A DNA stretch of 64,000 nt from Norana najaformis (Eukaryota; Annelida; Clitellata; Crassiclitellata; Hormogastridae), in assembly GCA_964023275.1 (NCBI GenBank), contig OZ029913.1:46255976-46319975 (forward strand). The letters run 5' to 3'. The notes below the pieces were generated by a model, which was not told the DNA's origin, made no database searches, and saw only the letters and a program-made list of their open reading frames with translations. The position numbers were made by a program, and so were the translations under genes. Positions 11,196-23,334 of the stretch are shown here, piece after piece; positions within the stretch are counted from its first letter, which is position 1; each line of letters opens with the position of its first letter.

Positions 11196-14100
11196 CCATA
11201 TTTTTCCAGACTAAGTCGCTCCTTACCATAAGTTGCAGTGATGTAAAAATGGCAAAAGTTTTTTAAAGTCCATACATAGGTTGCATTGGTATAAAGGGCG
11301 CACCCATACACAGATTTTTGCTTAGAACATGTATAAGTGCATTTGCTAACGACAGCCATAAATATATGGACACCATTAGCAAATACTTGCTCACAAATAT
11401 CTTTGTTAAAATTAATGTAATTAATTAATTAAATTGTTTTTGTACTTTTGAAATTAAGATTTCCAACATTTCTTGTTAGTTGTGATCTGATAGTAATTAT
11501 TGGTCCGGTATGTAAAGTCAGCCAGCTGGAGGCATCCAAAAATAATATATTGAATGATATACACTGTTAGCTATTAAATGAGTAAGTATTGAATAAGTCC
11601 AGAGTTTACAAATTGTTTCTAACATACAAATCGACTAAATTTTCCAGGAACGTGTATTTGTCTTTGATCATCTCTGAAAATCCATCAGAGTCTTTGTCTT
11701 CTGTATCGCTCTGAAACAGTCCTGCTAGGGCTTGTGGGAAATCTTATGCACAGTCTTCTCTTTCATCATCTGTGTAGTCAGCATCTTCTGTTATCTTTTA
11801 TTTACGCCTTCTTAAAATCATAATAACTGCTCAAGATTAATGCTTGTTTGGACACTTCACACAGCCCGATAGCAGGCAGGACCATGCAAAGGTGCTCCAA
11901 ACCTTGATCTCCAGTCCCTTCGGAGCTTTAAGAGACCAGCAGGTACACATGGAGGATGATCTTTGACCACTGTACTTGGGGCAACACACATTCTGGAGAT
12001 GAGCACAATTACGGGATGATGAAAAGAGTTGTAATCAGAGATAGGCTTATATTTTATATTAAATATTCATTTTATATATATTTTAGTATTGCAGTCTTGT
12101 GCAGCAGATCAATAATGGCAGACAATTTATTAACTCCTGTGAAGGTAGCAGTGCTCTATTTTCCCTTGCAATCTATAGTTAAGCTAGAAGCTGCAAAGCC
12201 GCCATTTCCAGCAGCTATCAAAACTGTGACGTGAAAGTTAACAATGCACATAAAAATGATTTTGGCTTTAGTTTAAAGCAAACAACAGGCTGAAATGATT
12301 TATTATACTAAGTAGTTGAAGGTTTGACAGGTGTTAAGTTGAAAAAGGCGTGGCTTTGAAGAAGAGGCAATTATAATGTCCATTTTGTCCAAACATTATT
12401 GTAAATGAGTATACGATCCCACTCCTGTTGTGCTTTTAGCACATACACGTGTGTAGCTACACATCAGATTAAGCCTTGTTGAATAATGCTACCAATCAAT
12501 ATTATTCAAATAAAATATTAAATACATGTTAAACACATGTAATTCATCATCATCATCTTTGATCACTGATCTCAAAAAAGAAAATAATACAGACACAAGT
12601 TAAGCATGAAATAAACAGGTTATTGGGTAACAAATGGCAGACCCAGAAGGGATCACAGTTAGGGCTGCCTATTACCAAACAATACAGATGGTGACAAAAA
12701 ACTTCAGTGAATATTTAATATATTTAAACTGAAGAAAATATCTTAACTAAACGAAAAGAAAATGGGTCATATTTATGGCCTCGTAAATAAAGAATGTAAC
12801 TTAAGAACTAAAAATGTACAGCTCATTACAGATTATAGTCGTTTGTCATAATTAGAAAACTATGCAGTTGAATTCAAAATAAACCCAAATTAGGCAAATT
12901 GCAAATTTGCAAAGGTAATGTATTCCATGCTGATGGTCCAATGCATTTGATGTGAAAATATCCTGTGTTTTGTTCGTGCAAATATAATACAGAAGTTGTC
13001 CTGTGATCTATCAGAATAGGTATGGAGTTTAGAAACATGCAATAATATGCAAATAATACGCAAAACATGCAAATAACTGTCAAAAACATGAGGTAATAAT
13101 CTTCGTACATAATGATACATAAATTCCGCAATTTGAAATTTATTTTTATAATCTATTTTTAGAATGTTCATTGTTAAGGTAACTTTTAAATCAAGAGAAC
13201 AGTATCTTTTGTACACCATAAAATTGCAGCTTTTTTAGCAAAATTGAATGGTTTAGTGTTGAATCCTTTTGCCAAGTCAATATATATTCCTACAGAAATT
13301 TCATTAATATCATATGCTTGAGAAATTCTGTCATGCCTATCTAGTAGAGCCATACAAGTTGAATTACCAGTTTGAAAACCAAACTGGTTTGGATACAAAA
13401 TATTAGTTTTAATAATGATGTCATAAAAACATTCATACATCAGTTTTTCAAAATATTTCGAGAAGAAAGGGAGTATGGATATTGGTCTATAATTACTAAC
13501 AATCTCCTTATTCCCTGACTTAAAACTCGGAATCACTTCTGCGACTTTTATTCCATTAGGAACAATACCAGTCAGAAAAGACCAAATGATTATTTAAGCT
13601 AATGGTAAAGCTATAAGGCATAAAGTAGGTCCAGCTAAGTATGGATCTATGCCATCCAGACCAGTACTGTGTGTAACTTTTAATAAATGTGATAAGGCAA
13701 TAAGTTCCTCCGCTGATGTCTGATGTAAAGCAAACAACTGCAGCGGCAAGCTTTTCATGAAATTTTGAAAAAGGATTTTGGAATCTTAAGTGCTAAGGAG
13801 TGGCCAATACTTGTGAAGTAATCATTAAACCTGTCAGCAGTAAAATTGGCATCACTAACCATTATCCAGTTAATATCAATACAATCTACAATTTTACTAA
13901 TATCGCCTGCTTTGATTAATGAGCAAATAACACTCCAAGTCATTTGAACATTATGTTTGCATTTTGCAAATTTATCAGCATAATTTTGGCATTGAGCCAA
14001 AATTCTGATTTGCTTAAATTTGTTATGACATTTATTAAAAATTTGGATTTGTTCAAATCAGTGGGCTCTTTTAAATATCTTGGATATAATTCAGATTTCT

Positions 14101-14854
14101 TTCGACAAGATTTCAACAGTGCAGATGTCATCCAAGGTTGATATGGCTGTTTGCATTTAGACTCCGAATGTGGGATAATAGGTTGAGCTTTATTATAGGC
14201 TTCCTTATATTCAAGTACAGACAATGTACAACCCAGTGAAGGGTCACTTTTATTAATAAAAATACAGAGCTCCAGTTCATCCCTTCTAATAATGACTGGA
14301 ACTGTGCAATTGATTCGTCAGTAATTAACCATTTGGTATGCAAGGACTGGATATTTACAGGTATTGGATGTAGTTCACCCCATGCCATAATGTACACTTA
14401 TTTGGAAGCAGAATAGAAATTTAATGTGCAGTTACTAGTGTTTGAAATTTGACATCACTAGTGATGGTAAATAAAACCTGTTTGGGTTGTAGTTTAAAAC
14501 AAATACTGTTTTTAAATATTAGTCTATCTTTTATTAGTTATAAAACCAGTACTAAATAAACCTGCTGCAGATCTTCATGATCAACAGTAGCAAGTTTTAA
14601 TCCCAGTTAAAAATAGATGACATTATACTCATTTAACTGGTCCACATGGTGCTGTAGTAATCGTAGCACTGCATTCATTACACAAATTTCCCTTTCAATA
14701 AATGTGTCTTAATTTAATTTTTTATTATCAATCTTCGCTAAATATAACCGATTCTGAAAATTTTTAAATTTCAGCAGATAAGTTACATCTTTCAATAAGA
14801 CACAACCCTAGAAGTTCATGTAAAAAACCGTGACTTATAGTCTGGAAAATATGG
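11196..14854 (-). mobile_element. Tigger/pogo-like DNA transposon, decayed
   Basis: The left terminus CCATATTTTTCCAGACTA and the reverse complement of the right terminus, CCATATTTTCCAGACTATA, are inverted repeats flanked by TA on both sides, the pogo/mariner target signature. The uninterrupted paralogue at 3403-4005 shows a TTAC where the element sits. On the minus strand at about 11800-11610 a broken frame reads ITEDADYTDDEREDCA, a stop, then LFQSDTEDKDSDGFSEM, an acidic tail as in pogo-group transposases. The catalytic domain was not recognised, and a jockey-like LINE interrupts the right half. The pogo assignment rests mainly on termini and TA target. Confidence 0.65.
12870..14400 (-). mobile_element. 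Jockey-like LINE nested in the Tigger-like element
   Basis: Minus frames read in order: KLLITDESIAQF-type endonuclease end (about 14290), CKQPYQPWMTSALLKSCRKK (about 14160), FTADRFNDYFTSIGHSLA (about 13810), VSNYRPISILPFFSKYFEKL and NQFGFQTGNSTCMALLD (13500-13340), VGIYIDLAKGFNT (13280), then FQIAEFMYHYVRRLLP and GPSAWNTLPLQICNLPN (13130-12880). The catalytic YADD region between 13260 and 13190 is deleted. The same family occurs on the plus strand at 39.8-41.5 kb. Confidence 0.85.
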
Positions 14855-15265
14855 TACTGCAGAGGAATCGTGAGTTAAAAAGTTTATTGTAACTATGACC
14901 TGAACTAAGTTGCTGTGCCTAGGGGGTAGTGACTGTTTAACATTCTAGCACACCAAAGCTTATTCATGTGCCTCTGAAGTTGCTATCAATGAAATTTCAA
15001 TAAAAAGCTGGTTACAAAGAATATTTACATGACTTCATCATTTCCACAATAATCGATGCACACAACTTAAAATTAGTGCACAAAGGGGAAAGTCAAATTA
15101 AGTTTTTGTTGCAGAGCATCATAATAAAATTTAAAATAAACATTCTTAGACAGTGAAACTCTAAATCAGGACTTTGAGTTTGACAGCTTACAAAACAAAG
15201 AATATAAATATGCAAAAAAAGCTCATTTATGCTTAACTGCCTTCTGATCACATTTCTCACAAATC

Positions 15266-15645
15266 TAATTTAATCTAATTTAATGACTTATATAGTGCCA
15301 TTATCTTAATGAGAGGTGCATATTTCCGACAGAATGGATAGGTGGCAGAAATCAATAGTTTCAAGACAGTGTGGACCAGAGTCAAGCTCAACATCACCAT
15401 AAAGAAGCAACAGAAATTAACCAGCAACAAGTAATTCATAGCTTTCAACTTAGATGTTGTAGTGATTCTTTTATCGTGCACTTGTAATTGTAATTTGAAA
15501 TTTATATAGTGCCTTTTCAAGATAAACTCATCAGTGCACTAACGATGTGAAACGTCATTAAGAATGGAATATTGTAAACATTGCTCAAATGACTAGAAGA
15601 GTCACCAGCGGCAAGTGGCATTAATTCTGCCATGACTGTGCAGTT
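15266..15645 (-). repeat. Two LINE 3'-UTR stubs
   Basis: The runs near 15285-15310 and 15483-15535 carry TTATATAGTGCC next to AATTGTAATTTGAAA- or AATCTAATTTAATC-type tails, as at other LINE 3' ends (for example 25317-25365). No RT sequence remains. Confidence 0.5.
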
Positions 15646-15654
15646 AAGAAATGT

Positions 15655-15672
15655 ATATATATATATATATAT
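15655..15672. repeat. (TA)n microsatellite
   Basis: A tract of about nine TA units. Confidence 0.85.
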
Positions 15673-16528
15673 GCAATAGCAATAAGAGGCTATGTACAAT
15701 GTTCGTTTGTGTGCTTAATACATAAGCGTTCATATATATGCATAGTGGCATTAATTAATGGGTTGGCCAGCATTTAATTAAACTTATATATATTATTTAA
15801 ACATGGCCTGCACTGCTAAGTGATAATAATAAGGGGACTATGGGAGATAACTCTGCACTGGTTCTGACTGTGATGGCAGCAGCGACTATGAAAACAGTGA
15901 ACCAGCATGGAAGGTTTGAAGTCAACGGTTGCACGCTATGGTTGTCTGCTTCTTAACAGACAATTTTCTGGAAGAGCGACAGATTTGAGCCGACTAAGTT
16001 CATTTCCGTGTTTGACATAAAATAGTAAGGAATTCTCATCGTAAAGAAACTCGCAAACTCCTAGACTTATGTCAAACTGACTTTGAGATCGACAGTGTAT
16101 TCGATCGAGTAAAGATTTCATTAAATTTAGGGGGTGCAGAATCGTTTCTGCAAGTTAAATCTTTGAAAGCGAACAGTACATCGTCTTTGCGAAGTGCGTT
16201 TGTGAACAGAGACTGTCAAGGGCTCTGGATTATTGTACACTGAGTTGGTTGGAGCTTGAGCTTATGAACTTTTGTCGAACAATCATCATCAAGTCATTAA
16301 AGAAAATCAACGAAAAGCAGGATCAAAGTTGGCTACAAACTTTGTGAGAAATGGTTGACAAAACTACTCAAGAATCTTCAAGTTGATCACTTAGAGTTCG
16401 GCAAGCGTCGTCCACCTTGTTTGGTGAAACGCACTTCATCGATGAATAACAAGGCTGGGGTAAAGTGCATCGAACTGCTTCAATTTTCAACAAACCAAAA
16501 ACTCGTCCAAAGCAAAGAAAAAGAAATA
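15673..16528. other. No recognised gene
   Basis: This part of RASA1 intron 4 has one 61-codon minus ORF (16121-15936, containing EFLYDENSLLFYVKHGNEL) with no family assigned. It may be a remnant of an older mobile element. Confidence 0.35.
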
Positions 16529-19500
16529 CCATAATATCTCAGCTATAGTGCGCACCCCGAGCTGCAAAATTTATCCTTATGTAAAAATCTTAGTACCTAT
16601 GCATAATGCGCAGGGCGTAACTGCTAATCCCAGACTAAGTTCGGCTTACGCCCGACTAGCGTATTGTTAGTTAACAGTATGCACCATGCGGTCTTAGCGC
16701 ATGTCACGTTCCTCGCCTCACGTGTCGTCGTCGTCCATCACGTGCGTCCGTTGGTGTCCTCTGGTGATCACGGATGGTAGCTGGAGGTGCGCCATCGGCG
16801 GGAAAATTCGACATTCACCTGACGTGAGGGAGTACCAGACAGCTGACTGATGAATTGCAAGACTCGATCGAGGGATTGTCAAACTAGTTTATAAGGGGAG
16901 AAAATGACTTTAGTCAGAGAGATGCCAGACCGATGTCAGACCGATACAGATCAAGAAAGCGACTGAGCCGCTCGTCAGTTGATGTTAAGTCTCAGTTAAA
17001 TACTAATAAAAGATTCTATTCGACTTCTACTCGGCATCGTGACAGCACGCTACACACGGAATAGCCATAGTCTGCCCTGCAAGCCGATGCAAGTGAACTA
17101 GTCTGAGCTTAATGAAGGAAAAAAATGGCGGCTGTCATAATTTGTCGCATTCGAGGAACTTTTCAGTGTCAAATAGTGTTTAGGGCCCGTCGAAATCCAC
17201 TCGAATTGTTCTCGGACGATGAAATTTAATATGATTTTCGTTTTTGCCATCAAAAGTTGCTACTAATATGTGACTAAACGGCTGCCGACATCGAATTCGC
17301 TACCGCGCCACGTTAGAGGCCTTTGTCTTCCGTGAGGCATGTACGATACGGTGTGTCTTAAAATTGAAGTTTCAAAATTAATATCGGCCAGGTTCGTTTT
17401 GTGTTCCACCTTGAGAAACATTGTTATTTGCCAAATTAGATGAAAATTAGAATAGATTTAGAACTTGCGCAAAGCCCAGGAAGAATTATCACTTAGAAAG
17501 CAATGTGATACATTGCAATTTTCAAAGATCCAAACAATTTCATCACTTAAATATGGAAAATAAGGCAAAACCAAAAGAAGAACAGTTAGTTGTTTGTCAT
17601 TTATTTATTCACTTCAGTGCTTTTGGGAATTTGTTTCGACGATACTCGACCATATGCAGAACAAATTGTTTCTCTTCCTCGTTGTGGACCAGGGCTTCAT
17701 TGAAGGACTGCGTGAGAGTCACTCCTCTCTCCAAATCGTTCATCACTCTTAAGGCGGATATGATGTCTTTTGCCTCACTCTGTGATTGTTCTGACTCCCA
17801 TTGTTGCTGGTCTACATTCAGAAAAGTGTCACCCAACCCAAGGAAATGAAAAAGTTTGGTGGTAGAAGTGGTGAATTAATCGGGTAGTGCTTTTGTAGTT
17901 GGATCAAATACTAAAGGTGTCGGGGAAATGCTGTTAGGGCGACCTGTGAGAATTCCTTGTCTGGGTAAGTATTGATTGCCTTCTAGAATTGAATATCGTT
18001 CCTTAAGTTCCATTGAGTTATGTACAGGTGAACCAGTACTTCACGTATTTTGTGATCACAAAAAGTAACTCTCGAAGTAAATGATTCCACATCTGTTGAG
18101 AGTAGGATTGCCGAGATGCCCTCTCTGTGCTCCGGCATTGTTGAATGGGAAACTGCTCTCTGAAAAGCCACATCTTGATCGCATGCGCCATCCAACGCGC
18201 CCAGTGAAATGCCCCTGGGTACCCGAACTTTACTGCTTTCGGTAGAATTACTCCTAGGAAAATGAATGTCAGTTCTAGTAGCTCTTCAAAGTCGTCTCTG
18301 TGGTGTTCAGTACTCAGTTGCTGCAATGCAAAGGTTATGACATTTTCTCGAATTTTTTTGAGAAATTCTGCATCTTTATCCTTCATTGCTGTGCCGTAGT
18401 TGGATACTTGACCGGATTGATTTGCGACCAGAAATCAAGTAAATGACTGAAGGGTTACAAGTTTGGAGACCTTGCATAATCATGAAGTGAAAACACCTTT
18501 TCCAGAACAATTTCTGAAACATGATGTCGACAGGCAAGGTTCAAGAGTACTTTCCTAATTCCGTTTCCAGCTTGTTGCATACGCAGCCCTTGCAACCCGT
18601 GTTGCTCGCCGCTGTGTCGAACATATGGCCATGATTCTGTCTTCCAATCCCCAACTTGTGACCTCAGCCAAACACGCCAGTGGAGTTTGGAGATGGCCAA
18701 TAGCTTGGTCATATCTTTACCAGATACCATTATTGGAAGACGATCAACACAACCTCATCCAGTTCCTGTAAAATATGGCATGATCTTGCTGTCCCAGTGG
18801 ATAGTAGGGGGACCTTCGGATCAAAAGATTCACGAACCTCAGCTGCTAGGGCTGCATGGTTATCTTTCCTTGCTCGATGGATTGCAGATGGACTGACGAT
18901 CAGCTCACCAGCTGGTGCTGCATATAGATTGGATGCAGCAAGAGCGGAAAAATGTGAGAGGCCTCCCTACTGCTGGTTTTGGTGCGATCCAGAGTTGCTG
19001 CAACATCATGAGTAACTACAGATTGTTCCAATTCACCTCTTTGGTGGCCCAGCAGACGTTGAAGGTTCTGGCTCTTTTTATGAACAGTTACTATCTGATG
19101 ACGCCTCTTCCTCAGATGACGTTTCCAACAGAGAAACCTGTGCTTGCATGATATCGTTCCTCACGCTCATGGCATCTTGAGAAGCAATATCAAAGAGATC
19201 CTGCAAGGAATCCTTGAAAGCATCACGCTTTCCCTCTTAGGTGTCAGACTTCCTTGAATACATTTTTGGAGGTTTTGCCATTCCTTGTGAAGACGTCATA
19301 GCTGATCCCAAACATGATTCTTAGCCCTCGTTGGAATCCGTGCTCTTTCCCAAATTGGAAATATCATAGCGACAGTTTCTTTCATGCTGTCATCCAGACT
19401 TTGATTCCTTTGTGTATGTAAATTAAGCAACATCTTGAGAACCTCTCCTCGTATAGGTAGCTTCGCATATCCGAAGTGATCTTCAGTACTGCCAATCAAC

Positions 19501-20092
19501 CAAATATCAATCTTTTTCTAGTAAAATTTGTCATCTCACCTGCGATTGACACATTAATTTAACATAAAAATTACTTACTATAAGAAGAAAAACGAAAACA
19601 CGAAGAACAGACATCGTGATGTCGCAAATTTTGACCAAAACGAGGAATATCACTGGGTACCTAATTTCGGTCGGCTTGCGCAAGTCCTAAATGTTCAGAT
19701 ATCGAGATATCATTTCGGATATGGAGTTTATACATAAAGTGGCATGATAATTCGACCTGGCCGGTAAAAAATCTTTGAATTGAAAATATCAAGTAGTACA
19801 TAAAAACACCCTAATGTACGATATATTTAAAGCAAACTTTTAATGTAATTATTATTCAAAGAATTGACTACTTGTTTTAATATTTACTAATCCATTGTAC
19901 TGTATGACATTAACAGGGCTGATAACATTGATATTTCTTACTTAGGCCACCAACATGTTGCTTTCATTAATGCCATGCGATGAGTGTTTTTCTAAAACAT
20001 CTAAGAACTTTTTTCCTATGTACAATGCGCACCCAGACTTTGAGCAGATTTTATTTGGAAAAAAAGCGCACACTATCCATGAGATAATACAG
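16529..20092 (-). mobile_element. TIR transposon carrying an ACRHH / PGAxHxARWM-family gene
   Basis: The left end CCATAATATCTCAGCTATAG and the reverse complement of the right end, CTGTATTATCTCATGGATAG, both continue with TGCGC- or TGTGCGC-type sequence and are inverted repeats flanked by TA (16527-16528 and 20093-20094). The element is 3564 bp. Its minus strand carries a decayed gene of an uncharacterised protein family (19499 to about 17600). The gene and both termini share orientation and borders, so I infer that the gene is the element's own. The superfamily is not identified; the TA target and end sequence recall the pogo/Tc1 group. Confidence 0.6.
17609..19499 (-). pseudogene. Decayed gene of uncharacterised ACRHH / PGAxHxARWM family
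   Basis: Four broken minus frames appear in order. The first (19499-19296) holds FPIWERARIPTRAKNHVWDQ. The second (18730-18455) holds LNLACRHHVSEIVLEKVFSL. The third (18386-18018) holds LELTFIFLGVILPKAVKFGY followed by PGAFHWARWMAHAIKMWLFR. The fourth (17836-17609) holds LERGVTLTQSFNEALVHNEE and VEYRRNKFPKA at the C-terminus. I know this motif set from unannotated predicted proteins of invertebrates (hydrozoans, corals, aphids), with no known function. Stops and frameshifts separate the pieces and the 18730-19296 part is unreadable. A transposase role is inference from the surrounding terminal repeats. Confidence 0.6.
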
Positions 20093-20094
20093 TA

Positions 20095-21284
20095 AGCATG
20101 CCTACAAGGGAGGTAGCATAAAATCATATAAGGTCATTAGTTAATGCTGGCTATAGGTAGCTTAACTAATATTGTACTTTGACATTCCAATAGTGTACTT
20201 GATATGAACATTTCATTTTATACAAACATTAAATCTTTATTATAATCAAAAGAACTCTTTCATGATGTGCTTTGCCATGATACAGTCAGACAATCATATA
20301 CCAACTGTCAGTGACATCTGTAATCAAGTGAAGTCTAGCAGAAGATCACTGCAGATGCACGTGAAGTCCTCTCTATTTCTCATTAGCAAGTGAGTTAGCA
20401 AATGGTAAGAAAGGAGGATCATTACAGGTGTGGAATTGGAAAAATGGGAGCATGGTGAGTGAACTCACCAAGACATGAAAAAGCTTGCCAGTATATTAGG
20501 TATGGCTGGTTGGGTAAAGGTAAACGTAAAGGGAATGGGCTTCAGAAACATAGTGAAATAAAATAGTCACATTAGTTCCAGTAGTGACATGAGGCGATGG
20601 TTGGGCAGACTGTGGAAGGTGTGAAAGTGACAGAAGGGAGAATCACAGCAAATGAAGTGGATAGTGTCACGTTAATTTTTAACCTGTAGGTGGAGAAAAG
20701 GGAGAATCACAGCAAATGAAGTGGATAGTGTCACGTTAATTTTTAACCTGTAGGTGGAGAAAAACTTGCAGAGAAATAAGTGGCTTGACTGAAAAGCACA
20801 GAATGGCAAATCCCAATAACGTGAATTGTACAGCAAGTATAAAGATGTAGCCTACATTCTAAAGGAGACAATGCTAGAATCTTTAGCTCATGGCCCGACT
20901 CATAAGTTCAATGCAATTTAAGGGTGCCACACATGGATTAGTTGTAGACCTATGTTAAAATTTTGCATAAGATAAGGAATGACTCGCTGTATGAAATGGA
21001 GTTTGGGAAACAAGTCAGTGGGGTGAATGAACGGACGATAATAAGGGAAACAGGACGCTAGCCAAACTAGTTAAATAAAGTACAAATATATTGGACCAAA
21101 TGGGGCAAAAATAAAACATTTCCTCAATGAAACATTACCACACTAACTACCAAGTCAGTTTTTAAAATTTAAGCTAATTTAAAAGTGTGTATAATAGGAA
21201 ATTTCACTAGCAGAATTTAAAACCAAAACAATGTGTAACATAACTAAACCAAATGAAAATCCAAAATCAAATGAGCTTTTCTGA
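20095..21284. other. Intron 4 DNA without genes
   Basis: Apart from the 64 bp duplication I see no ORF or classified repeat here. Confidence 0.5.
20636..20763. repeat. Perfect 64 bp tandem duplication
   Basis: Two adjacent identical 64 bp units (20636-20699 and 20700-20763) each start GGGAGAATCACAGCAAATGA and end GGTGGAGAAAA. Complete identity means a very recent duplication, or an assembly artefact. Confidence 0.95.
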
Positions 21285-21315
21285 AGTCGTGAGGGTTTTC
21301 TCAGGCACAGTCACA
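21285..21315. repeat. Lone right terminus of the 3.4 kb MITE family
   Basis: The run GAGGGTTTTCTCAGGCACAG followed by TCACAT matches the right terminal repeat of copy 1 (about 3970-4005). No matching left end was found nearby. Confidence 0.6.
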
Positions 21316-21410
21316 TACAGCAAAAATTACCCTTTGAAGAAACAGCAATAGTAGTGAAATAGAAGACATCAGTACTGTTAACTGTCAAGTTAGGTAAGTG
21401 GCTTACTAAC

Positions 21411-21481
21411 CTAAGTTCATCTGTCTCAGGCATCTGGTTATATGTCAATATTGAGATAACTTTTCGTTTATCATACACTGG
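21411..21481 (-). CDS. RASA1: RASA1 exon 4 (start of SH3 domain)
   Basis: This 71 bp exon encodes residues 153-175 (PVYDKRKVISILTYNQM, then PETDEL) plus two bases of Ser176. It matches the vertebrate segment PVEDRRRVRAILPYTK followed by VPDTDEIS, the first strand and RT loop of the atypical RASA1 SH3 domain. The acceptor is ttttgattttcag and the donor is GTTAGTAAG. It joins in frame to exon 3 (phase 0) and to exon 5 (AG+C = Ser). The intron that follows is about 11.3 kb. Confidence 0.9.
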
Positions 21482-22490
21482 CTGAAAATCAAAACAAGCT
21501 TCAAATTATCAGTTATAGTTTCTTACTCGAAGAGCTTCTTACTCAACTGTGTACTGAAATATTTTCAAACAAAACAGATCTTGTATAACAGGAATTCAAA
21601 AGAAAAATTTAAACACCAGAATTATGTTGTTAACAATGAATTCACCAACTTTTCATGAACTAGTTTTCATTAAGGCAGTGACACATCTGTCCTTGACCTC
21701 TTTGTCAAGCCATACTTTTGAAACATCTGTGCTTCAGCCATAAGATTAAAACAACTTAAGGTATGAGTAACAAATAGCACCTTAGGAGATTCTTAGATGA
21801 AGAAGCCTTAAGTACACAGGATTTTCTAGAAAAGACTACTGGGGCTAGTTCGAGGTAAGAAAGATAACAGTTACTAATGAATTTGTCAGAGTGCTGCTGT
21901 CCAGCTGTCACTAAGTGACTATTGCTTATTCAATTCCTAATTACATTAGACTGAAAAGACTGAGGCCAAGAATAACAGACCTGCATCAAAGAGCTTCTTA
22001 CTCAACTGTCACTACCTGCATGGGATGAATAATATTAAAGGACAGTAGATCCAATCTATTAAGTGCCTTTATTAGGTCTTAAAGGCGTCATATATAAATG
22101 ATCAGACATTCTTTTAAAAGACCGTCAAACTGGATATGATTAGTAGTCATTAGTGTTACAACAGACCTCGTGCAGTGCAATATGCAATTAGTGCATTGTT
22201 GGTGTTCATAGCACATTTGCAGTGTATTTAGCTATTTTAACTTGTTCTTTACAAAAATCTTGCTTTAATAATAATAGAACAAATGATCTTTTCCAACGCC
22301 AGGCAGAGACAATTCAGTGCTTCAATGCTGTTGCTTTCTGCAGCAGATGCCCTGTGCCAGAACTTGACAAGTAGCTGCCATTCCAAATGGCATTCCAAAT
22401 GTGGCAGAATGTGATTTGTGAATAACACAAATGCATTATAACATAGTACCTGATATGTCTCCAAGGTAGCATTACAAGAAAGGTCCACTC
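21482..22490. other. RASA1 intron 3, no recognised feature
   Basis: An 82-codon minus ORF at 22249-22497 has no recognised domain. No SH2, SH3 or LINE motif was found. Confidence 0.5.
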
Positions 22491-23160
22491 TGTTCATGGT
22501 TAAGTATAAGCTTGGAATTGTACTTGATCATGAACTAGCATTTGTACTAAACAACTGTCTGCACCTGTCTAAACTGTCTGCAGGCTGCTTCTATCATCTG
22601 TGTCAGTTGCATACCATTTGGCACATGCTTACACTAAATGCTGCCATGGCACTCATCTATACTGTCACAACGACTAATTGTAGCAATGCTCCCATGTGGT
22701 GTTTCACATCTGAAAAAGTTACAGTCTGCTCTCAATGCCTCTGCACGACTAATCACCTATAAGCAAAAGTGCGACCACAGTGATTCAAGTACAGGATGGG
22801 ATTACTTGTCTTACAACTGCCTTCACGATTTGGTCCCAGACAACCTCACAGGATTATACACAGATTTCTTCTTTTCACAACTGGAGTGCTCAGCAACTCA
22901 TAGCACCTTTCACATTCCAGCAATTAAAACTAGACGATATGGTTTACAGAGTATTGAAGTTGCTGGACCAACTCTCTGGAATAGCCTGCTGCCTGGCACC
23001 TGTAACCACTAGCAGTCATTCAATCGAGTTAGGATAGGACTTAAAACTACAATGTTCCTACAAGCATTTCCATGTGACTGAGCGAGTCTGTGACAGCCAA
23101 GGCTGTAAGGGCCATGAAACTAAAATGCCTATGCACTAATAACAATAATAATAATAATAA
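22490..23160 (+). mobile_element. CR1/L2-like LINE, 3' half
   Basis: Plus frames read KLGIVLDHELAFVLNN, AGCFYHLCQLHTIWHML, then after a frameshift LKKLQSALNASARLITYKQK and IEVAGPTLWNSLLPG. This is the thumb-connection region and C-terminus of the same LINE group seen at 25.3-26.1 kb on the other strand. The element ends in a short AATAAT tail at about 23141-23160. Confidence 0.85.
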
Positions 23161-23185
23161 CAACTACTTTTGATAGTTTAACTAA

Positions 23186-23305
23186 TAGAATATGTCTGGC
23201 TAATAGGTTAATATGTCTGGCTAATAGGTTAACATGTCTGGCTAAAAAATATGTCTGGGTAATAGGTTAATATGTCTGGCCAATATGTTAATATGTAAAC
23301 CTGTC
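23186..23305. repeat. Imperfect tandem repeat, TATGTCTGGCTAATAGGTTA units
   Basis: About five diverged copies of a 20-24 bp unit lie in a row in RASA1 intron 3. Confidence 0.85.
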
Positions 23306-23334
23306 TGGCAACCTTCAGTGGGAATTCCTCTTTC

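Larger units (their letters stand above)
11031..15265. mobile_element. Non-autonomous TIR element (MITE), copy 2, split by a Tigger-like insertion
   Basis: The parts 11031-11195 and 14855-15265 together match copy 1 (3403-4005) along its length: shared runs include AACCCTCACAAA, TCAAAACTGGG, GAAAACTGCATGTTTC and TGTGCCTAGGGG. The 3.66 kb between them is a Tigger-like element flanked by TA. The far right end with the terminal repeat is missing and LINE 3'-end pieces follow. Confidence 0.75.

Noticed and set aside
22560-22625. Candidate RASA1 SH3 exon (DTD-like read on the minus strand)
   Set aside because: It is the antisense of the LINE motif FYHLCQLHT; the true exon is at 21411-21481.
23186-23305. 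CRISPR-like array of 20-24 bp repeats
   Set aside because: The units are contiguous without unique spacers and lie in an animal intron; it is a tandem repeat.
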